A stretch of DNA of 64,000 bases from an uncultured Clostridia bacterium (GCA_934756675.1 CAKVLG010000001.1:1-64000); one strand, 5' to 3'; positions 43,013 to 51,914 are shown, counted from the stretch's first letter. Program-made: numbers and translations. The notes: generated from the sequence alone by a model not told the origin.

Positions 43013-43597
43013 ATGAATAAAGTCTGGCTCATAATGATTTTAACAAGTATTTCTGTTTTATTATTCATTAACCCGCAAGCAATCTTGCCAGCGCTTTCTG
43101 TTTCTGGCAACAAGGCGGTGACTTTGTGTTTCAATCTTTGCGCCGTCTATGCCGTTTGGACGGGTATATTTAATATTTTGGAACAAACAAATATTTCAAA
43201 ACTAATTTCCAAAATATTATCGCCACTAATCAACTTAATTTTTGGTAAAAATTCTATGTCCAAAGAAAGCAAACAACTTGTAAGCATGAACATGAGTGCT
43301 AACCTTCTTGGCATGAATAGTGCAGCTACCCCGCTTGGCATTCGTGCCATTAAGAGTATGCAAGATGGAACCAACCGTGTCAACAAAAATATGGTAATGC
43401 TTGTAATTATTAGTTGTTCAAGCTTGCAATTATTACCAACCTCCATTATGGGGTTAATGAGTGCTGGTGGCAGCAAAAATGCATCTGCAATAATTTTACC
43501 GTCACTTATTGCCAGCATATTTTCGACCGTAATTGCAATAATTATGGTTAAAGTTTATTATAAAATAAAGGAGCGAAAAAAGAAATGGCAATCTTAA
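43013..43597 (+). CDS. spmA: Spore maturation protein A
   Basis: 194 aa, multi-helix membrane protein with the nucleoside-recognition (Gate) domain. Together with SpmB it affects spore core dehydration. The NLLGMNSAATPLG motif, a hallmark of the family, is at about 99-111. The start is set at 43013: the longer frame to 42851 reads back through tatD. No ribosome site precedes this ATG, and TATATT lies 5 bp upstream, so the mRNA may be leaderless. It overlaps spmB by 13 bp. Confidence 0.93.
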   Translation: MNKVWLIMILTSISVLLFINPQAILPALSVSGNKAVTLCFNLCAVYAVWTGIFNILEQTNISKLISKILSPLINLIFGKNSMSKESKQLVSMNMSANLLGMNSAATPLGIRAIKSMQDGTNRVNKNMVMLVIISCSSLQLLPTSIMGLMSAGGSKNASAIILPSLIASIFSTVIAIIMVKVYYKIKERKKKWQS

Positions 43598-44091
43598 TTG
43601 TTCCTATTTTTATATTGATTTTATGCATTTTTTGTTTAATTAAAAACATCAATGGTTACGACGCTTTTGTTAAAGGAGCAAAAAGTTCGATTGATGTGAC
43701 TATTAATATCTTTCCATATTTGGTTGCAATATTTTTAGCTGTTGAATTATTTAAAGCAAGCGGACTTTCATCTTTGCTTGCAAATTTTCTTACACCAATG
43801 TTTAATTTTTTAGGTATTCCGAGTGAACTTGTCGATTTTTTGGTACTTCGCCCATTCTCTGGTTCTGGAAGTTTAGCCATGCTTAGCGAGATATTTACAA
43901 CGTGCGGTGTCGACAGCTACCCAGCAAAATGTGCCAGCGTAATTATGAGTTGCACCGAAACTGTTTTTTATGTCGTGGCACTATATTTTAGCCAAACACA
44001 AATAAAAAAATTAGGGCCAATTGTTCCAATTGCCCTAATTAGTAGTTTTATTGGCAGCATATTTGCTTGCCTTGTTTGCAGATTATTTTAG
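43585..44091 (+). CDS. spmB: Spore maturation protein B
   Basis: 168 aa, multi-helix membrane protein of the nucleoside-recognition (Gate) family, with the RPFSGSGSLAMLSEI motif near 90-105 typical of SpmB. Partner of SpmA. Translation starts inside the end of spmA with AAGGAGCG upstream. It converges with trmN6, the stop codons overlapping by 4 bp. Confidence 0.93.
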   Translation: MAILIVPIFILILCIFCLIKNINGYDAFVKGAKSSIDVTINIFPYLVAIFLAVELFKASGLSSLLANFLTPMFNFLGIPSELVDFLVLRPFSGSGSLAMLSEIFTTCGVDSYPAKCASVIMSCTETVFYVVALYFSQTQIKKLGPIVPIALISSFIGSIFACLVCRLF

Positions 44092-44798
44092 CGGTTATAA
44101 ATAATTTTTGCTTGCTCAGATTCTTCGCCGTTTTCGTCACGCAAAACGACTGGAGCATTCACCTTTAAACCAATTTTTCCGCCTTTGACAGCTTGAAGCA
44201 AAACCATATTTGCACTTTCGTTTGGTTTTGGCTGAATAAGTTGCATGACTTTTGGCTCGAGCTTGTATTCTTTTAATTTACAAATAATTTCTGCCAAACG
44301 GTCGGTGTGATGAACCATATAGAGTTTTCCACCAAATTTAAGCAGCCTTACACATTCTTTTATGTATTCGTCAAGATTAACACTCACTTCGTGTGTACTC
44401 ATGGCAATTGCTGCGTTTTTGCTTTTACTCTTTTCTTTTTCGTAATAAGGTGGATTAATAATTACAACATCAGCCACTTCATTTTTTATTGTTCCATAAA
44501 GATTTTGCAATGGCAAATTGACAATTTCGATATTATCGTGCTTATTTAACTTTTTTGTCTCTTCAAACAAATCACAGCATTGTTTTTGAATTTCAACTGC
44601 GATTATTTTTTCTGGGTGATATTTCCCGTTTATTAATGTCGAAATTGCCCCAGTTCCGGCACAAAGTTCCACAACAACATCATGTTTTTTGCACTTAGAA
44701 AACCACGACAAGAGCACAGCATCTGTCGTAAAGCAATAAAGGTCACTATCTTGAACCAAAACCAGCCCGTCATATTGCAAGTCGTCAATTCGTTTCAC
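44088..44798 (-). CDS. trmN6: tRNA1(Val)-type adenine-N6 methyltransferase
   Basis: SAM-dependent methyltransferase, 236 aa, with VELCAGTGAIS near 46-56 and the N6-methylase motif NPPYY near 114. Start set at a GTG at 44798 (reads as MKRIDDLQYDGL), which matches the usual family N-terminus. It overlaps the ferredoxin stop codon (TAGTG) and has AGAGG upstream. The ATG at 44849 would lie within the ferredoxin gene. Last gene of the holB-ricT-fdx-trmN6 operon. Confidence 0.88.
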   Translation of the reverse strand: MKRIDDLQYDGLVLVQDSDLYCFTTDAVLLSWFSKCKKHDVVVELCAGTGAISTLINGKYHPEKIIAVEIQKQCCDLFEETKKLNKHDNIEIVNLPLQNLYGTIKNEVADVVIINPPYYEKEKSKSKNAAIAMSTHEVSVNLDEYIKECVRLLKFGGKLYMVHHTDRLAEIICKLKEYKLEPKVMQLIQPKPNESANMVLLQAVKGGKIGLKVNAPVVLRDENGEESEQAKIIYNR

Positions 44799-44971
44799 TA
44801 TTTTGCCTCTGGTGCTTGAACTGGACAAATGCTTGCGCATGTTCCACAACTAATGCATTTCTCTTCGTCAATAACAACTTTGCCGTCTTTCATTTCAATT
44901 GCTTGAACTGGGCACATATTGATGCATGCTCCACATTTTAAACATTTTTCTTGATTAATTACATATGCCAT
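44798..44971 (-). CDS. Small 2[4Fe-4S] ferredoxin
   Basis: 57 aa: two clusters of cysteines, CLKCGACINMCP at residues 10-21 and CISCGTCASICP at 39-50, each with the CxxCxxCxxxCP pattern. Electron carrier or a cluster-bearing partner. The ATG overlaps the ricT stop (TAATG) with AAGGAG just upstream, and its own stop overlaps the trmN6 start (TAGTG). This ricT-ferredoxin-methyltransferase order recurs in Clostridia. Confidence 0.93.
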   Translation of the reverse strand: MAYVINQEKCLKCGACINMCPVQAIEMKDGKVVIDEEKCISCGTCASICPVQAPEAK

Positions 44972-45918
44972 TATTTTTTCTCCTTATTGTTTTTATTTTG
45001 CATATTTTCTTTGTTTTGTTCTGCTTTATTTTGTTTGCCATTGTTTTGCTCTGGCTTTTCATTGGTGTTTTGTTTACCCTTGACTAATTCTGGCTTATTT
45101 GATTTGTCGAAAAGTTGTTTTATGTCTTTTAACTCATACTCTTCAACAACAAATGTTTCGTCTTTTTGTTGTCTTTTAACCGACACAAGTTCACGCAATA
45201 AATCGTTATACACAACCGTGCCTTTGCCGTTTGGCGTTTGCACAGATGAATTGACTTTTGGCATGCGTTTTAAAATTTCTTCGTAATTGCTGTTTTCATA
45301 AGCTAAACAACACATCAATCTTCCACATAGTCCACTAATTTTTGTTGGCGAAAGTGACAAACCTTGGTTTTTAGCCATTTTTACAGTCACATGTTCAAAG
45401 TCGTTTAAAAATCTTTTGCAACAACATATCTCGCCACATGGACCTATGCCACCCTTAATTTTAACTTCGTCACGTTGACCAATTTGTTTTAATTCTATTC
45501 TCGTTTTAAGTGCACTTGCAAGTTCTTTTAAAAGTTGTCTAAAGTCCACTCTGTCGTCTGCTGTGAAGTCTATTATAAGTTTTCCGCCATCGATCGAAAA
45601 GTTTGCGTCAACAATCTTCATTTGCAAATCAAGCTCACGAACCTTGTTTTTAACAGTCTTCAAAATCTCTGGTATTCTTTGACGTTGCTTATTATATGCG
45701 TCTAAATCTTTATTTGTCGCCTTTCTGATTACCATTTTTAATGGTTCGACAACTTCGCTATCTTCGACCATTTTGCTTGCAAAAGCAATTTTACCAAGAA
45801 CACAATCGGTATTCGCTTCTACAACTACAAAGTCGCCAGCAGCATATTCTTCATCACCAGGGTTATAGTAATAAGCTTTTCCGCCATCATTAAAACTTAC
45901 CCCAACTATTTTCTGCAT
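44971..45918 (-). CDS. ricT: PSP1-domain protein RicT
   Basis: 315 aa. Residues 1-240 form the PSP1/RicT domain, with the conserved stretch GGIGPCGEICCCKRFLNDFE (about 155-175) and LCGRLMCCLAYENSNYEE near 196-212; the cysteines are cluster ligands in the B. subtilis Ric(YaaT/YlbF/YmcA) complex. That complex directs RNase Y mRNA processing and influences sporulation. The C-terminus is a Lys/Asn/Glu-rich low-complexity tail. It overlaps holB by 13 bp. Confidence 0.92.
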   Translation of the reverse strand: MQKIVGVSFNDGGKAYYYNPGDEEYAAGDFVVVEANTDCVLGKIAFASKMVEDSEVVEPLKMVIRKATNKDLDAYNKQRQRIPEILKTVKNKVRELDLQMKIVDANFSIDGGKLIIDFTADDRVDFRQLLKELASALKTRIELKQIGQRDEVKIKGGIGPCGEICCCKRFLNDFEHVTVKMAKNQGLSLSPTKISGLCGRLMCCLAYENSNYEEILKRMPKVNSSVQTPNGKGTVVYNDLLRELVSVKRQQKDETFVVEEYELKDIKQLFDKSNKPELVKGKQNTNEKPEQNNGKQNKAEQNKENMQNKNNKEKK

Positions 45919-46859
45919 CTAACTTTAACCTCCACAAATTTAAGTAATAATTCGTCCACAACGCATGTTTCATTGACATTGTATTGCAAACTTTCGGCGC
46001 TCTTTAGGCATTCTTCAATTATTTTTGTCAATGCTGTAACCGAAAAACTGTCAGATAACGCTGCAATTCTATTTTCGGCAGATTTGCTTTCCACCAAATT
46101 TTTCTTGCCAGCTTTATACACCAAAATATCCCTACAAAACATCATGATAAGATTTATCCATTCTTCTTTATCAACTGACTTTTGGCTAAAAATCTTAGCA
46201 AAGTCGATAATGTCTTTACTGCTATTCATTTCGAACATTCTTAAGGTGTTATCATAAAGCGTTTTAAAGTTTTTATCTTCGGCAAGTTTAAGTGCAAGCA
46301 TTGCATTGTTATTGCTACAAGGTGCAACTTCGCTTGCTGTAATATTGCTCACACCACTTTCAACAAGCATGCGTTCAATGTCGCTCGTTTCGATTTTATC
46401 GAGTTCGACCTTACTTACGCGGCTGAGTATTGTTTGCAAAAGCGAGTTTGTATTACGTGCAAGCAACAATAAATACACATTTTCTGGTGGTTCTTCAATG
46501 GTTTTGAGCAATTTATTTTGTGACTCTTCATTCATCTCATCACAATCGATTAAAATATAAACTTTTTTGTCACTATTATAGCCATGAACATACACAGATT
46601 GTGTGAGCTGTGAGGCGTCTTGCGATGTAATCTTGCTTGTTTTACCAAGAATAATTACATCTGGATATACTTCTTTCTGAATTTTGTTGTTAGCGTTTTT
46701 ATCGTCAATTATAAGCATGCTGACTTTTTTTGCAAATTCGAGTAAATAATCGGTGTCTGCACTCACAAACAAAAAGGCATGTGCAAAGCGTTTGCTTTCC
46801 ATGTCGCGCCTAATGTTGTTATATGCATGTGTCTTTTCGATAACTTCGCAATAATTCAT
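45906..46859 (-). CDS. holB: DNA polymerase III delta-prime subunit
   Basis: Clamp-loader subunit, 317 aa. The N-terminal RFAHAFLF matches the family. The Walker A glycines are replaced (FVSADTDYLLEFAKK) and the four-cysteine zinc module is missing, so this is a non-ATP-binding form. The sensor segment YILIDCDEMNEESQNKLLKT, LLLLARNTNSLLQTILSR and the SRxxK-like site are present. First gene of the holB-ricT-fdx-trmN6 operon; tmk, often upstream, is absent. Confidence 0.85.
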   Translation of the reverse strand: MNYCEVIEKTHAYNNIRRDMESKRFAHAFLFVSADTDYLLEFAKKVSMLIIDDKNANNKIQKEVYPDVIILGKTSKITSQDASQLTQSVYVHGYNSDKKVYILIDCDEMNEESQNKLLKTIEEPPENVYLLLLARNTNSLLQTILSRVSKVELDKIETSDIERMLVESGVSNITASEVAPCSNNNAMLALKLAEDKNFKTLYDNTLRMFEMNSSKDIIDFAKIFSQKSVDKEEWINLIMMFCRDILVYKAGKKNLVESKSAENRIAALSDSFSVTALTKIIEECLKSAESLQYNVNETCVVDELLLKFVEVKVRCRK

Positions 46860-46934
46860 AGGATAATGGTAGCATTTTTCTTAATATTTTGTCAACAAAA
46901 ACCAAGTTACGTAGCACAAGATACGGATTTTGTG

Positions 46935-46962
46935 CATAAAAAAATAGGCTTATTAGCCTATT
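46935..46962 (-). terminator. Terminator overlapping the greA stop codon
   Basis: AATAGGCT/AGCCTATT hairpin followed by seven T residues on the reverse strand. The TAG stop of greA is part of the stem. Confidence 0.85.
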
Positions 46963-47425
46963 CAATTGACAATATCTTTAAAACGCTATCGCCACCTGGT
47001 GTAGAGATCGAAACTGTATCGCCAACTTTTTTACCAATAATGTTTTTGCCAATTGGTGATTCGTTAGAAATTAAACCGTTGTCTGGATCACTTTCAATTG
47101 TTCCAACAATTTTATAAATAACTTCTTCGTCCCATTCTTCATCATAAAGCTTAACTGTTGTACCAATACCTGCAATGTCTTTTCTCACCTTTTTAGGGTC
47201 AATAACCTTTGCTAAACGTAATGTATCTTCAATAAGTTGAATTTCTGTTTCAACTTGACCTTGTTCGTTTCTTGCAGCATCGTATTCAGCATTTTCGCTA
47301 AGGTCACCAAAATCACGAGCAGTTTTAAGCCTTTCAAGAACTTCTGGACGCTTCTCGTTTTTTAAATATCTAAGTCTTTCTTCTTTTTTCTTTACACCAT
47401 CTGTAGTAATATAAATATCTGCCAT
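46958..47425 (-). CDS. greA: Transcription elongation factor GreA
   Basis: 155 aa. Rescues backtracked RNA polymerase by stimulating transcript cleavage. The N-terminal coiled coil carries the acidic tip (DFGDLSENAEYDAARNEQ near 38-55). The C-terminal FKBP-like domain ends in STPGGDSVLKILSIE. Single gene with a consensus promoter, GGAGG ribosome site and its own terminator. Confidence 0.97.
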   Translation of the reverse strand: MADIYITTDGVKKKEERLRYLKNEKRPEVLERLKTARDFGDLSENAEYDAARNEQGQVETEIQLIEDTLRLAKVIDPKKVRKDIAGIGTTVKLYDEEWDEEVIYKIVGTIESDPDNGLISNESPIGKNIIGKKVGDTVSISTPGGDSVLKILSIE

Positions 47426-47460
47426 TTTTATGTCCTCCGCTAGTGCATTTTAATGCGAGT

Positions 47461-47489
47461 ATTATATGAATATTTTTCTTAATTGTCAA
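47461..47489 (-). promoter_or_regulatory. Consensus promoter of greA
   Basis: Perfect TTGACA (47484-47489), 17-bp spacer, perfect TATAAT (47461-47466) on the reverse strand. The leader contains a GCATT/AATGC hairpin before GGAGG. Confidence 0.9.
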
Positions 47490-47557
47490 GTAAAAGTTAA
47501 AATTTTTCTTGCCTATTTTGTTACTTTTTGCTACACTCTATTTATTCGAGGTGAACC

Positions 47558-47818
47558 ATGTTAAGATTGTGGGCAAAAACAATAAAAGATCAAAAAATCA
47601 CTCAAGGTTATATCTATGAAAGCATAGATAATTTTTCTGCAGATACTTTTTATCTACATGTTGCAAATATTTGTCACAAAATGGATATTGCTACCCCTGT
47701 GGTTTTAAAAACACACGTTCAAAACTTGGTCACATTTAATAATGTAACTTTTCTTCCAAGAGATTTTGTTGAATCTGTCAATTTCGACAAGTTCACAATC
47801 GAAGATGCTAGTCTATAG
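47558..47818 (+). CDS. Small conserved-looking protein of unknown function
   Basis: 86 aa, starts MLRLWAKTIKD and contains HVANICHKMDIATPVVLKTH and FLPRDFVESVNFDKF. This resembles a small hypothetical family I associate with Clostridia, but no function is known to me. The start has GAGGTGA, and TTGCCT-17-TACACT upstream is a possible promoter. It converges with the Rho-like gene, overlapping by 11 bp. Confidence 0.7.
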   Translation: MLRLWAKTIKDQKITQGYIYESIDNFSADTFYLHVANICHKMDIATPVVLKTHVQNLVTFNNVTFLPRDFVESVNFDKFTIEDASL

Positions 47819-48809
47819 AAATAATAGTTAGTTTTTCTTTATCGTTTAATAAATCAAAAATTGTTTTTGTGATTTTATTATCGCGTTCTGAATCAGCATC
47901 AAGTATATTTTTAAACATCAATGTGTTATTTATTACAAGTAGCACTTCTTTTTTGTCGTCTGCTTTAATTTTGATTTCTAAAATCATATCATAAAACAAT
48001 TTAATTTTTTCATCTAAATTGCCAAACTTTGCAGTTTTTATTTTTATCTCACCCGACTTAACATCGTTGATTCCACCAAGGTCTAGAAAATAAACAATGT
48101 CTTCTTCGAGAAATTGTTTTGCATAGAGTAAGTTTTCGTCATCAAGTTTTTTGCTTTCTACCCTGTTGATTTCATGTTTATGAATGTGATACAAGTCAAA
48201 CTTACCATCTTCACCATATAGATTATATTCAACAGGAAGCCCATTAATTTTAAAAATTTCTAGCCCGTCAGTTGTTGTTTTATAGCTAAGTTTATCGCCG
48301 CCACAAATATTATATTTTGTCACAAATGCTGGATCGAGTTTTGTTAGCTTAGCACCAGGATTATCAAATGATTTTAATAAGTATTCATAGTTTTCGCAAA
48401 CAATAACACCAAGTTCATCGTTTGTAAAATATTGTCTATCGTCAATTTTATATTCGTCTTCAGATTCCGCAACAAAAGTTTGTGCACTCATAATAGTTCT
48501 ATCGAGTGTTGGATAGATAGATTGCATTAAATCTTCATATGATAAATCTTGTTCATCTTCTTCGGTATTATTTGTATATTTTAACCATTCTGTTTCTTTT
48601 CTTCTTTTTGCAGGTCTACCTTTTGTTAGATTTTCTAAATCTTGATAATCTTCGCCATAGATAATTTGCAATATCTCGTTACTTATGGTTTTCTTATCTT
48701 TTGAAGTTGGAGAAACAACTCCCAAACTGCGAGCTAATTCCCTAAGTTCATAAATACCAAGTCTACTTAATGCTTCTCGGTTATAATTTTTTGGATCATT
48801 TAAATTCAT
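47808..48809 (-). CDS. Rho-like protein lacking the ATPase motifs
   Basis: 333 aa. Residues about 17-52 (LGIYELRELARSLGVVSPTS...) look like the Rho N-terminal helix bundle. After an acidic insert, about 125-192 follow the Rho RNA-binding domain pattern (DPAFVTKYNICGGDKLSYKT, then LEIFKINGLP). Residues about 236-333 recall part of the RecA-like domain, with EKIKLFYDMILEIK then KKEVLLVINNTL and KLTIISID. No Walker A, no clear Walker B acid and no C-terminal Rho segment are present. True Rho is about 420 aa or more. I infer a degenerate paralogue, perhaps an RNA-binding regulator. The identity is moderate, not certain. Confidence 0.5.
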   Translation of the reverse strand: MNLNDPKNYNREALSRLGIYELRELARSLGVVSPTSKDKKTISNEILQIIYGEDYQDLENLTKGRPAKRRKETEWLKYTNNTEEDEQDLSYEDLMQSIYPTLDRTIMSAQTFVAESEDEYKIDDRQYFTNDELGVIVCENYEYLLKSFDNPGAKLTKLDPAFVTKYNICGGDKLSYKTTTDGLEIFKINGLPVEYNLYGEDGKFDLYHIHKHEINRVESKKLDDENLLYAKQFLEEDIVYFLDLGGINDVKSGEIKIKTAKFGNLDEKIKLFYDMILEIKIKADDKKEVLLVINNTLMFKNILDADSERDNKITKTIFDLLNDKEKLTIISID

Positions 48810-48877
48810 CTTATGTATAATTTCTCCGCCTTCATATTAACATTTTTTTTAATCATTGTAAAACACTTTTTACTTCA

Positions 48878-49408
48878 TTATTTGATTTTGTCGATTATTT
48901 CTTTTATTTTCGACTTATATCTTAGCTCACCGCTATCGTTTTTATTGCTACCAATAAAGCATAATGGCGGATAAACCACACACCACCAATTATCCCCAGT
49001 TCCTCTTCCAAGTTTTATAATTAGTGCATCATAATAACCTTCTTCTAAAACTAAATTCTCATAAGTTCTTGTTGGAAAAAACTCATTATTTATTGCAGCA
49101 CTAGAATTATATGCCTTTTTATTCTCTTTTAGAACATTGTTTGCTACTTTTTCTATTTGTGGCAAATTTTTCTCTATTACGCATTGGACTTCTTGTTTAT
49201 CTTTAGTGTTAGCAACTAGTGGCGATAAGTATTCAACAACAGCAGCCTTAACCTTATATTTAACAGACTGGTCACTTTCACTATTACTATTTGCTCTGAT
49301 ATGCAATCTTAAGTATTGTTGGTCTGGTTTTTCTTGTTGGTTTACACACATTACCACACCACCAACTAAAAAGACAACTAAAATTAAGGTAATTAATATT
49401 TTTTTCAT
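48878..49408 (-). CDS. spoIIR: Stage II sporulation protein R
   Basis: Secreted signalling protein from the forespore that activates processing of pro-sigma-E in the mother cell. 176 aa with an N-terminal hydrophobic signal (about 4-22). Family motifs LRLHIRANSNSESDQSVKYK (about 33-52) and GDNWWCVVYPPLCF (about 137-150) are clear. Start with AAGGAG. It fits the set of sporulation genes here (spo0A, spmAB). Confidence 0.95.
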   Translation of the reverse strand: MKKILITLILVVFLVGGVVMCVNQQEKPDQQYLRLHIRANSNSESDQSVKYKVKAAVVEYLSPLVANTKDKQEVQCVIEKNLPQIEKVANNVLKENKKAYNSSAAINNEFFPTRTYENLVLEEGYYDALIIKLGRGTGDNWWCVVYPPLCFIGSNKNDSGELRYKSKIKEIIDKIK

Positions 49409-49508
49409 TTTTTTCTCCTTATTTTAATTATTTACACATCAAAATTCACTAAAAAAAAGAAAAGAGCGAAACTTTTACATTTCACTCTTTTTTTGGCGTT
49501 TTTTCAAA

Positions 49509-50957
49509 TTATACAATCTTATTATAAACAAATATCTTTTGTTTTGCACTAATTTGGTCGCCAAGTTTATTTTGAAGTTTTATTTGTTCTGGATCAACCT
49601 TTAATGCCTTACCCACATCAAACAGATCTTCGCCACCCACAGCGACATACACGGTTATTGGACTGTTATCTTTTTCAAGCGGTTCTTTTTCTGCCACTTC
49701 GGTTATATAAACAAGATAGTCTGTTTCAAAGGCTAAAACATCTACTTCTGCATTAATTGAAATTTCTATTTGTTTACCAAATCTAATTTTGCAATTAGTG
49801 CAATTTGCTTTTGTTTGCATAACTCTAACATGGTTAGCTACAACTTTACCTTCTAAGGTAATCTCAAAGTTTTGCTTTTTTGTGCAAACTTCTTTATTTT
49901 CGTTATAATATACAATATTTGTTGTTACATCGCCAGTAATAACAAGTTTGTCATTATCAAGTTCAACATTCTTTTCTTTAAAATTAACTTCATTAACATA
50001 AAGGAGTTGTTCTGCCAAGTTATCGTCTGGAACATCAATAACAAATTCTTTATTGTTACTAAGTGTAACTTTTTCAATTTTTTTGTTATATTCAACAACT
50101 TCTCTATTTGTTTCGAGCACATTTGTTGTTGAATAAACATCTATTAGTTGTTTAGTTTGAGTAAAGAAAACTGCAAAAGCTTGACTTTCGACATCTGCTG
50201 TCACGATAATGTTTGTTTTTTCTTCACCAGCTTCAACATTTGCCATAAAGTTAGCAAGTCGTAATGATGCAATTAATTGTTCATTTGGAAGAAGCCCCGT
50301 AAAGGCAAGTTCTTGTTTGAATTCAATAGTCTTTTTAACTTCTTTTACTTCGCCATTAAATAGTGTTAAATAGACGTCAAGATTACCCTCGACGGTATAA
50401 CTGTCAACGCCAGCAAGTGTCTTTACATCGACAATTTCTGCCCTTTTATCGATAATACTATATAAACCTTGCTCTTCATATTCGTTTGTTAAATTAAATT
50501 CGCCAAGTTGAATATTTGAAGCGTTAGCCACTTCACTTTCTTCTGTTCTTACAAACAAGTTTGCGTCATCAAGTTTGAGCTCTGGAATAATGTTGATGTT
50601 TTCACCAAATAATTCAATAGTAACAACAACTCTTATTTCTTTGTTTACAGCGGATATTCTTGTTTCTTTGATTAAAACAAGTTCGTCACCTGTTACATCT
50701 TGGTCAACGACTTTAGAAAACTCCATATCATACAAGCCGTTTTTCAGCTCGCCATTTTCGACATAGTTTACATCTAATTTTGTTTTTCCATAAATTGTGA
50801 GTTTGTCGTTCATTTCTTTTCTTAAAACTCTCGACTTACCACTAACCGATAAAATATTATCGAGTTTTTCTTCTCCTAAATCTTTTGTAAATTCAACAAT
50901 AGTTGTTGCAACAAGCTTATTTTGTTTGATTGTTGCTTTTGTTGATTCAAACGCCAT
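49509..50957 (-). CDS. SPOCS (DUF3794) and LysM spore-associated protein
   Basis: 482 aa. Repeated strand-rich SPOCS/DUF3794 units occupy most of the protein (e.g. YMEF-type strands, NGLYDMEFSKVVDQDVTGDE and LDVYLTLFNGEVKEVKKTIEF). The C-terminus (about 430-482) is a LysM motif, EDLFDVGKALKVDPEQIKLQN. This architecture is usual for spore coat or morphogenesis proteins of Clostridia. There is no signal peptide. It lies between spoIIR and veg. A hairpin AAGAGCGAAA/TTTCACTCTTT (about 49460-49493) is a likely terminator. Confidence 0.88.
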   Translation of the reverse strand: MAFESTKATIKQNKLVATTIVEFTKDLGEEKLDNILSVSGKSRVLRKEMNDKLTIYGKTKLDVNYVENGELKNGLYDMEFSKVVDQDVTGDELVLIKETRISAVNKEIRVVVTIELFGENINIIPELKLDDANLFVRTEESEVANASNIQLGEFNLTNEYEEQGLYSIIDKRAEIVDVKTLAGVDSYTVEGNLDVYLTLFNGEVKEVKKTIEFKQELAFTGLLPNEQLIASLRLANFMANVEAGEEKTNIIVTADVESQAFAVFFTQTKQLIDVYSTTNVLETNREVVEYNKKIEKVTLSNNKEFVIDVPDDNLAEQLLYVNEVNFKEKNVELDNDKLVITGDVTTNIVYYNENKEVCTKKQNFEITLEGKVVANHVRVMQTKANCTNCKIRFGKQIEISINAEVDVLAFETDYLVYITEVAEKEPLEKDNSPITVYVAVGGEDLFDVGKALKVDPEQIKLQNKLGDQISAKQKIFVYNKIV

Positions 50958-51012
50958 AAAGAATCCCCCTTTTCGCTAATTCAAATATATATTGCAAAAA
51001 AGGAAAATATGA

Positions 51013-51279
51013 CTAAACTTCTACATTTTTGTTTTTATTTTCATCTTGCTTAATTTTGACCGCCCCACACAAAACTTCGCTATATGAATAAGATAAATAG
51101 TTCTGGTTTGAGTTGCTAACTAACCTAACTGTAAAAATACTTGGATAAATATGCTCAATAATGCCAGTATATTTTTCTATCTTGCGTCTACCTTTGTTTA
51201 TATGCATTCTAACACTTTTACCTTTTAGTTTTGTTATTGTTTCAATTATATCTTTTATGTCAAGGTTAACTTTTCTCAT
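51013..51279 (-). CDS. veg: Veg-family protein
   Basis: 88 aa. Start set at 51279 (MRKVNLDIKDIIETI), since the upstream extension begins in the terminator of the neighbouring gene. The body GKSVRMHINKGRRKIEKYTG...EHIYPSIFTVRL matches the Veg family of small basic SH3-like proteins, linked in B. subtilis to biofilm gene control. No ribosome site precedes the ATG, suggesting a leaderless mRNA. Confidence 0.9.
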   Translation of the reverse strand: MRKVNLDIKDIIETITKLKGKSVRMHINKGRRKIEKYTGIIEHIYPSIFTVRLVSNSNQNYLSYSYSEVLCGAVKIKQDENKNKNVEV

Positions 51280-51286
51280 AATCAAT

Positions 51287-51315
51287 ATATTGCCAACTTT
51301 TGTATTTTTATACAA
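51287..51315 (-). promoter_or_regulatory. Promoter of veg, probably leaderless
   Basis: Reverse strand TTGTAT (51310-51315), 17-bp spacer, CAATAT (51287-51292), with the ATG 7 bp further on. Confidence 0.45.
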
Positions 51316-51347
51316 TAAAAAATCCACCAAATTGGTGGACTTTTTTT
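51314..51347 (-). terminator. Terminator after the acidic zinc-ribbon gene
   Basis: TCCACC/GGTGGA hairpin followed by six T residues on the reverse strand, directly after the stop at 51348. Confidence 0.75.
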
Positions 51348-51914
51348 CTATTTTTTATTTTTCTTTTTTGGTTTATCTTCGTTATCATCATCGAAATCAT
51401 CATAATCATCGTCATCGTCTTGATCGTCATCATCGTCGTCATCATCATCGTCGTCATCATCGTCATCGCTATCAAAATCGTCACTGTCGACATTATAATC
51501 GAAATCGTCTTCTAAGTCGTCATAGTCTGCACTATCAACCTTACAGTCTTCATTTTCGTCATCGTCGTCATCATCATCGTCGTCACCAAGATCTGCAAAT
51601 GGTACAACTTCAACTTCGTCATCGCTAAGTGGAGCATCTATATCTGTAAAATCACTTGTCTGTTTCTCATCATAATCTTTTTCGTCTTCATCTTCATCAA
51701 CAACGTCGTCAAGACTACGCTTTTTAGCGCACTCTTCACACATTGGTTGATCATATGATACAAAGTTTTGACCGCAGATTGGACAAAGTTCCATATCTTC
51801 GGAAAGCGTGTCGTCTTTGCAAAGTTTTAACTCGGCTTTACAAACAGGACAAAGTTTTTCACTCTCTAATATATAATTTAATTCACATCTTGGACATTTT
51901 ATGTATTTTGGCAT
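51348..51914 (-). CDS. Zinc-ribbon protein with polyaspartate tail
   Basis: 188 aa. Three CxxC pairs at residues 8-11, 22-25 and 44-47, plus CEEC near 59-62, give two zinc ribbons. From about 70 on the protein is extremely acidic, with runs of 9 and 15 Asp, then a short Lys-rich end KPKKKNKK. No membrane segment. Function unknown; a nucleic-acid-binding or ribosome-related accessory is possible. It lies between spo0A and veg as its own unit. Confidence 0.7.
   Translation of the reverse strand: MPKYIKCPRCELNYILESEKLCPVCKAELKLCKDDTLSEDMELCPICGQNFVSYDQPMCEECAKKRSLDDVVDEDEDEKDYDEKQTSDFTDIDAPLSDDEVEVVPFADLGDDDDDDDDDENEDCKVDSADYDDLEDDFDYNVDSDDFDSDDDDDDDDDDDDDDDQDDDDDYDDFDDDNEDKPKKKNKK

Noticed and set aside
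51300..51628. His/Arg- and Ile-rich frames opposite the polyaspartate gene
   Set aside because: Artefacts of GAT/GAC repeats read in other frames.
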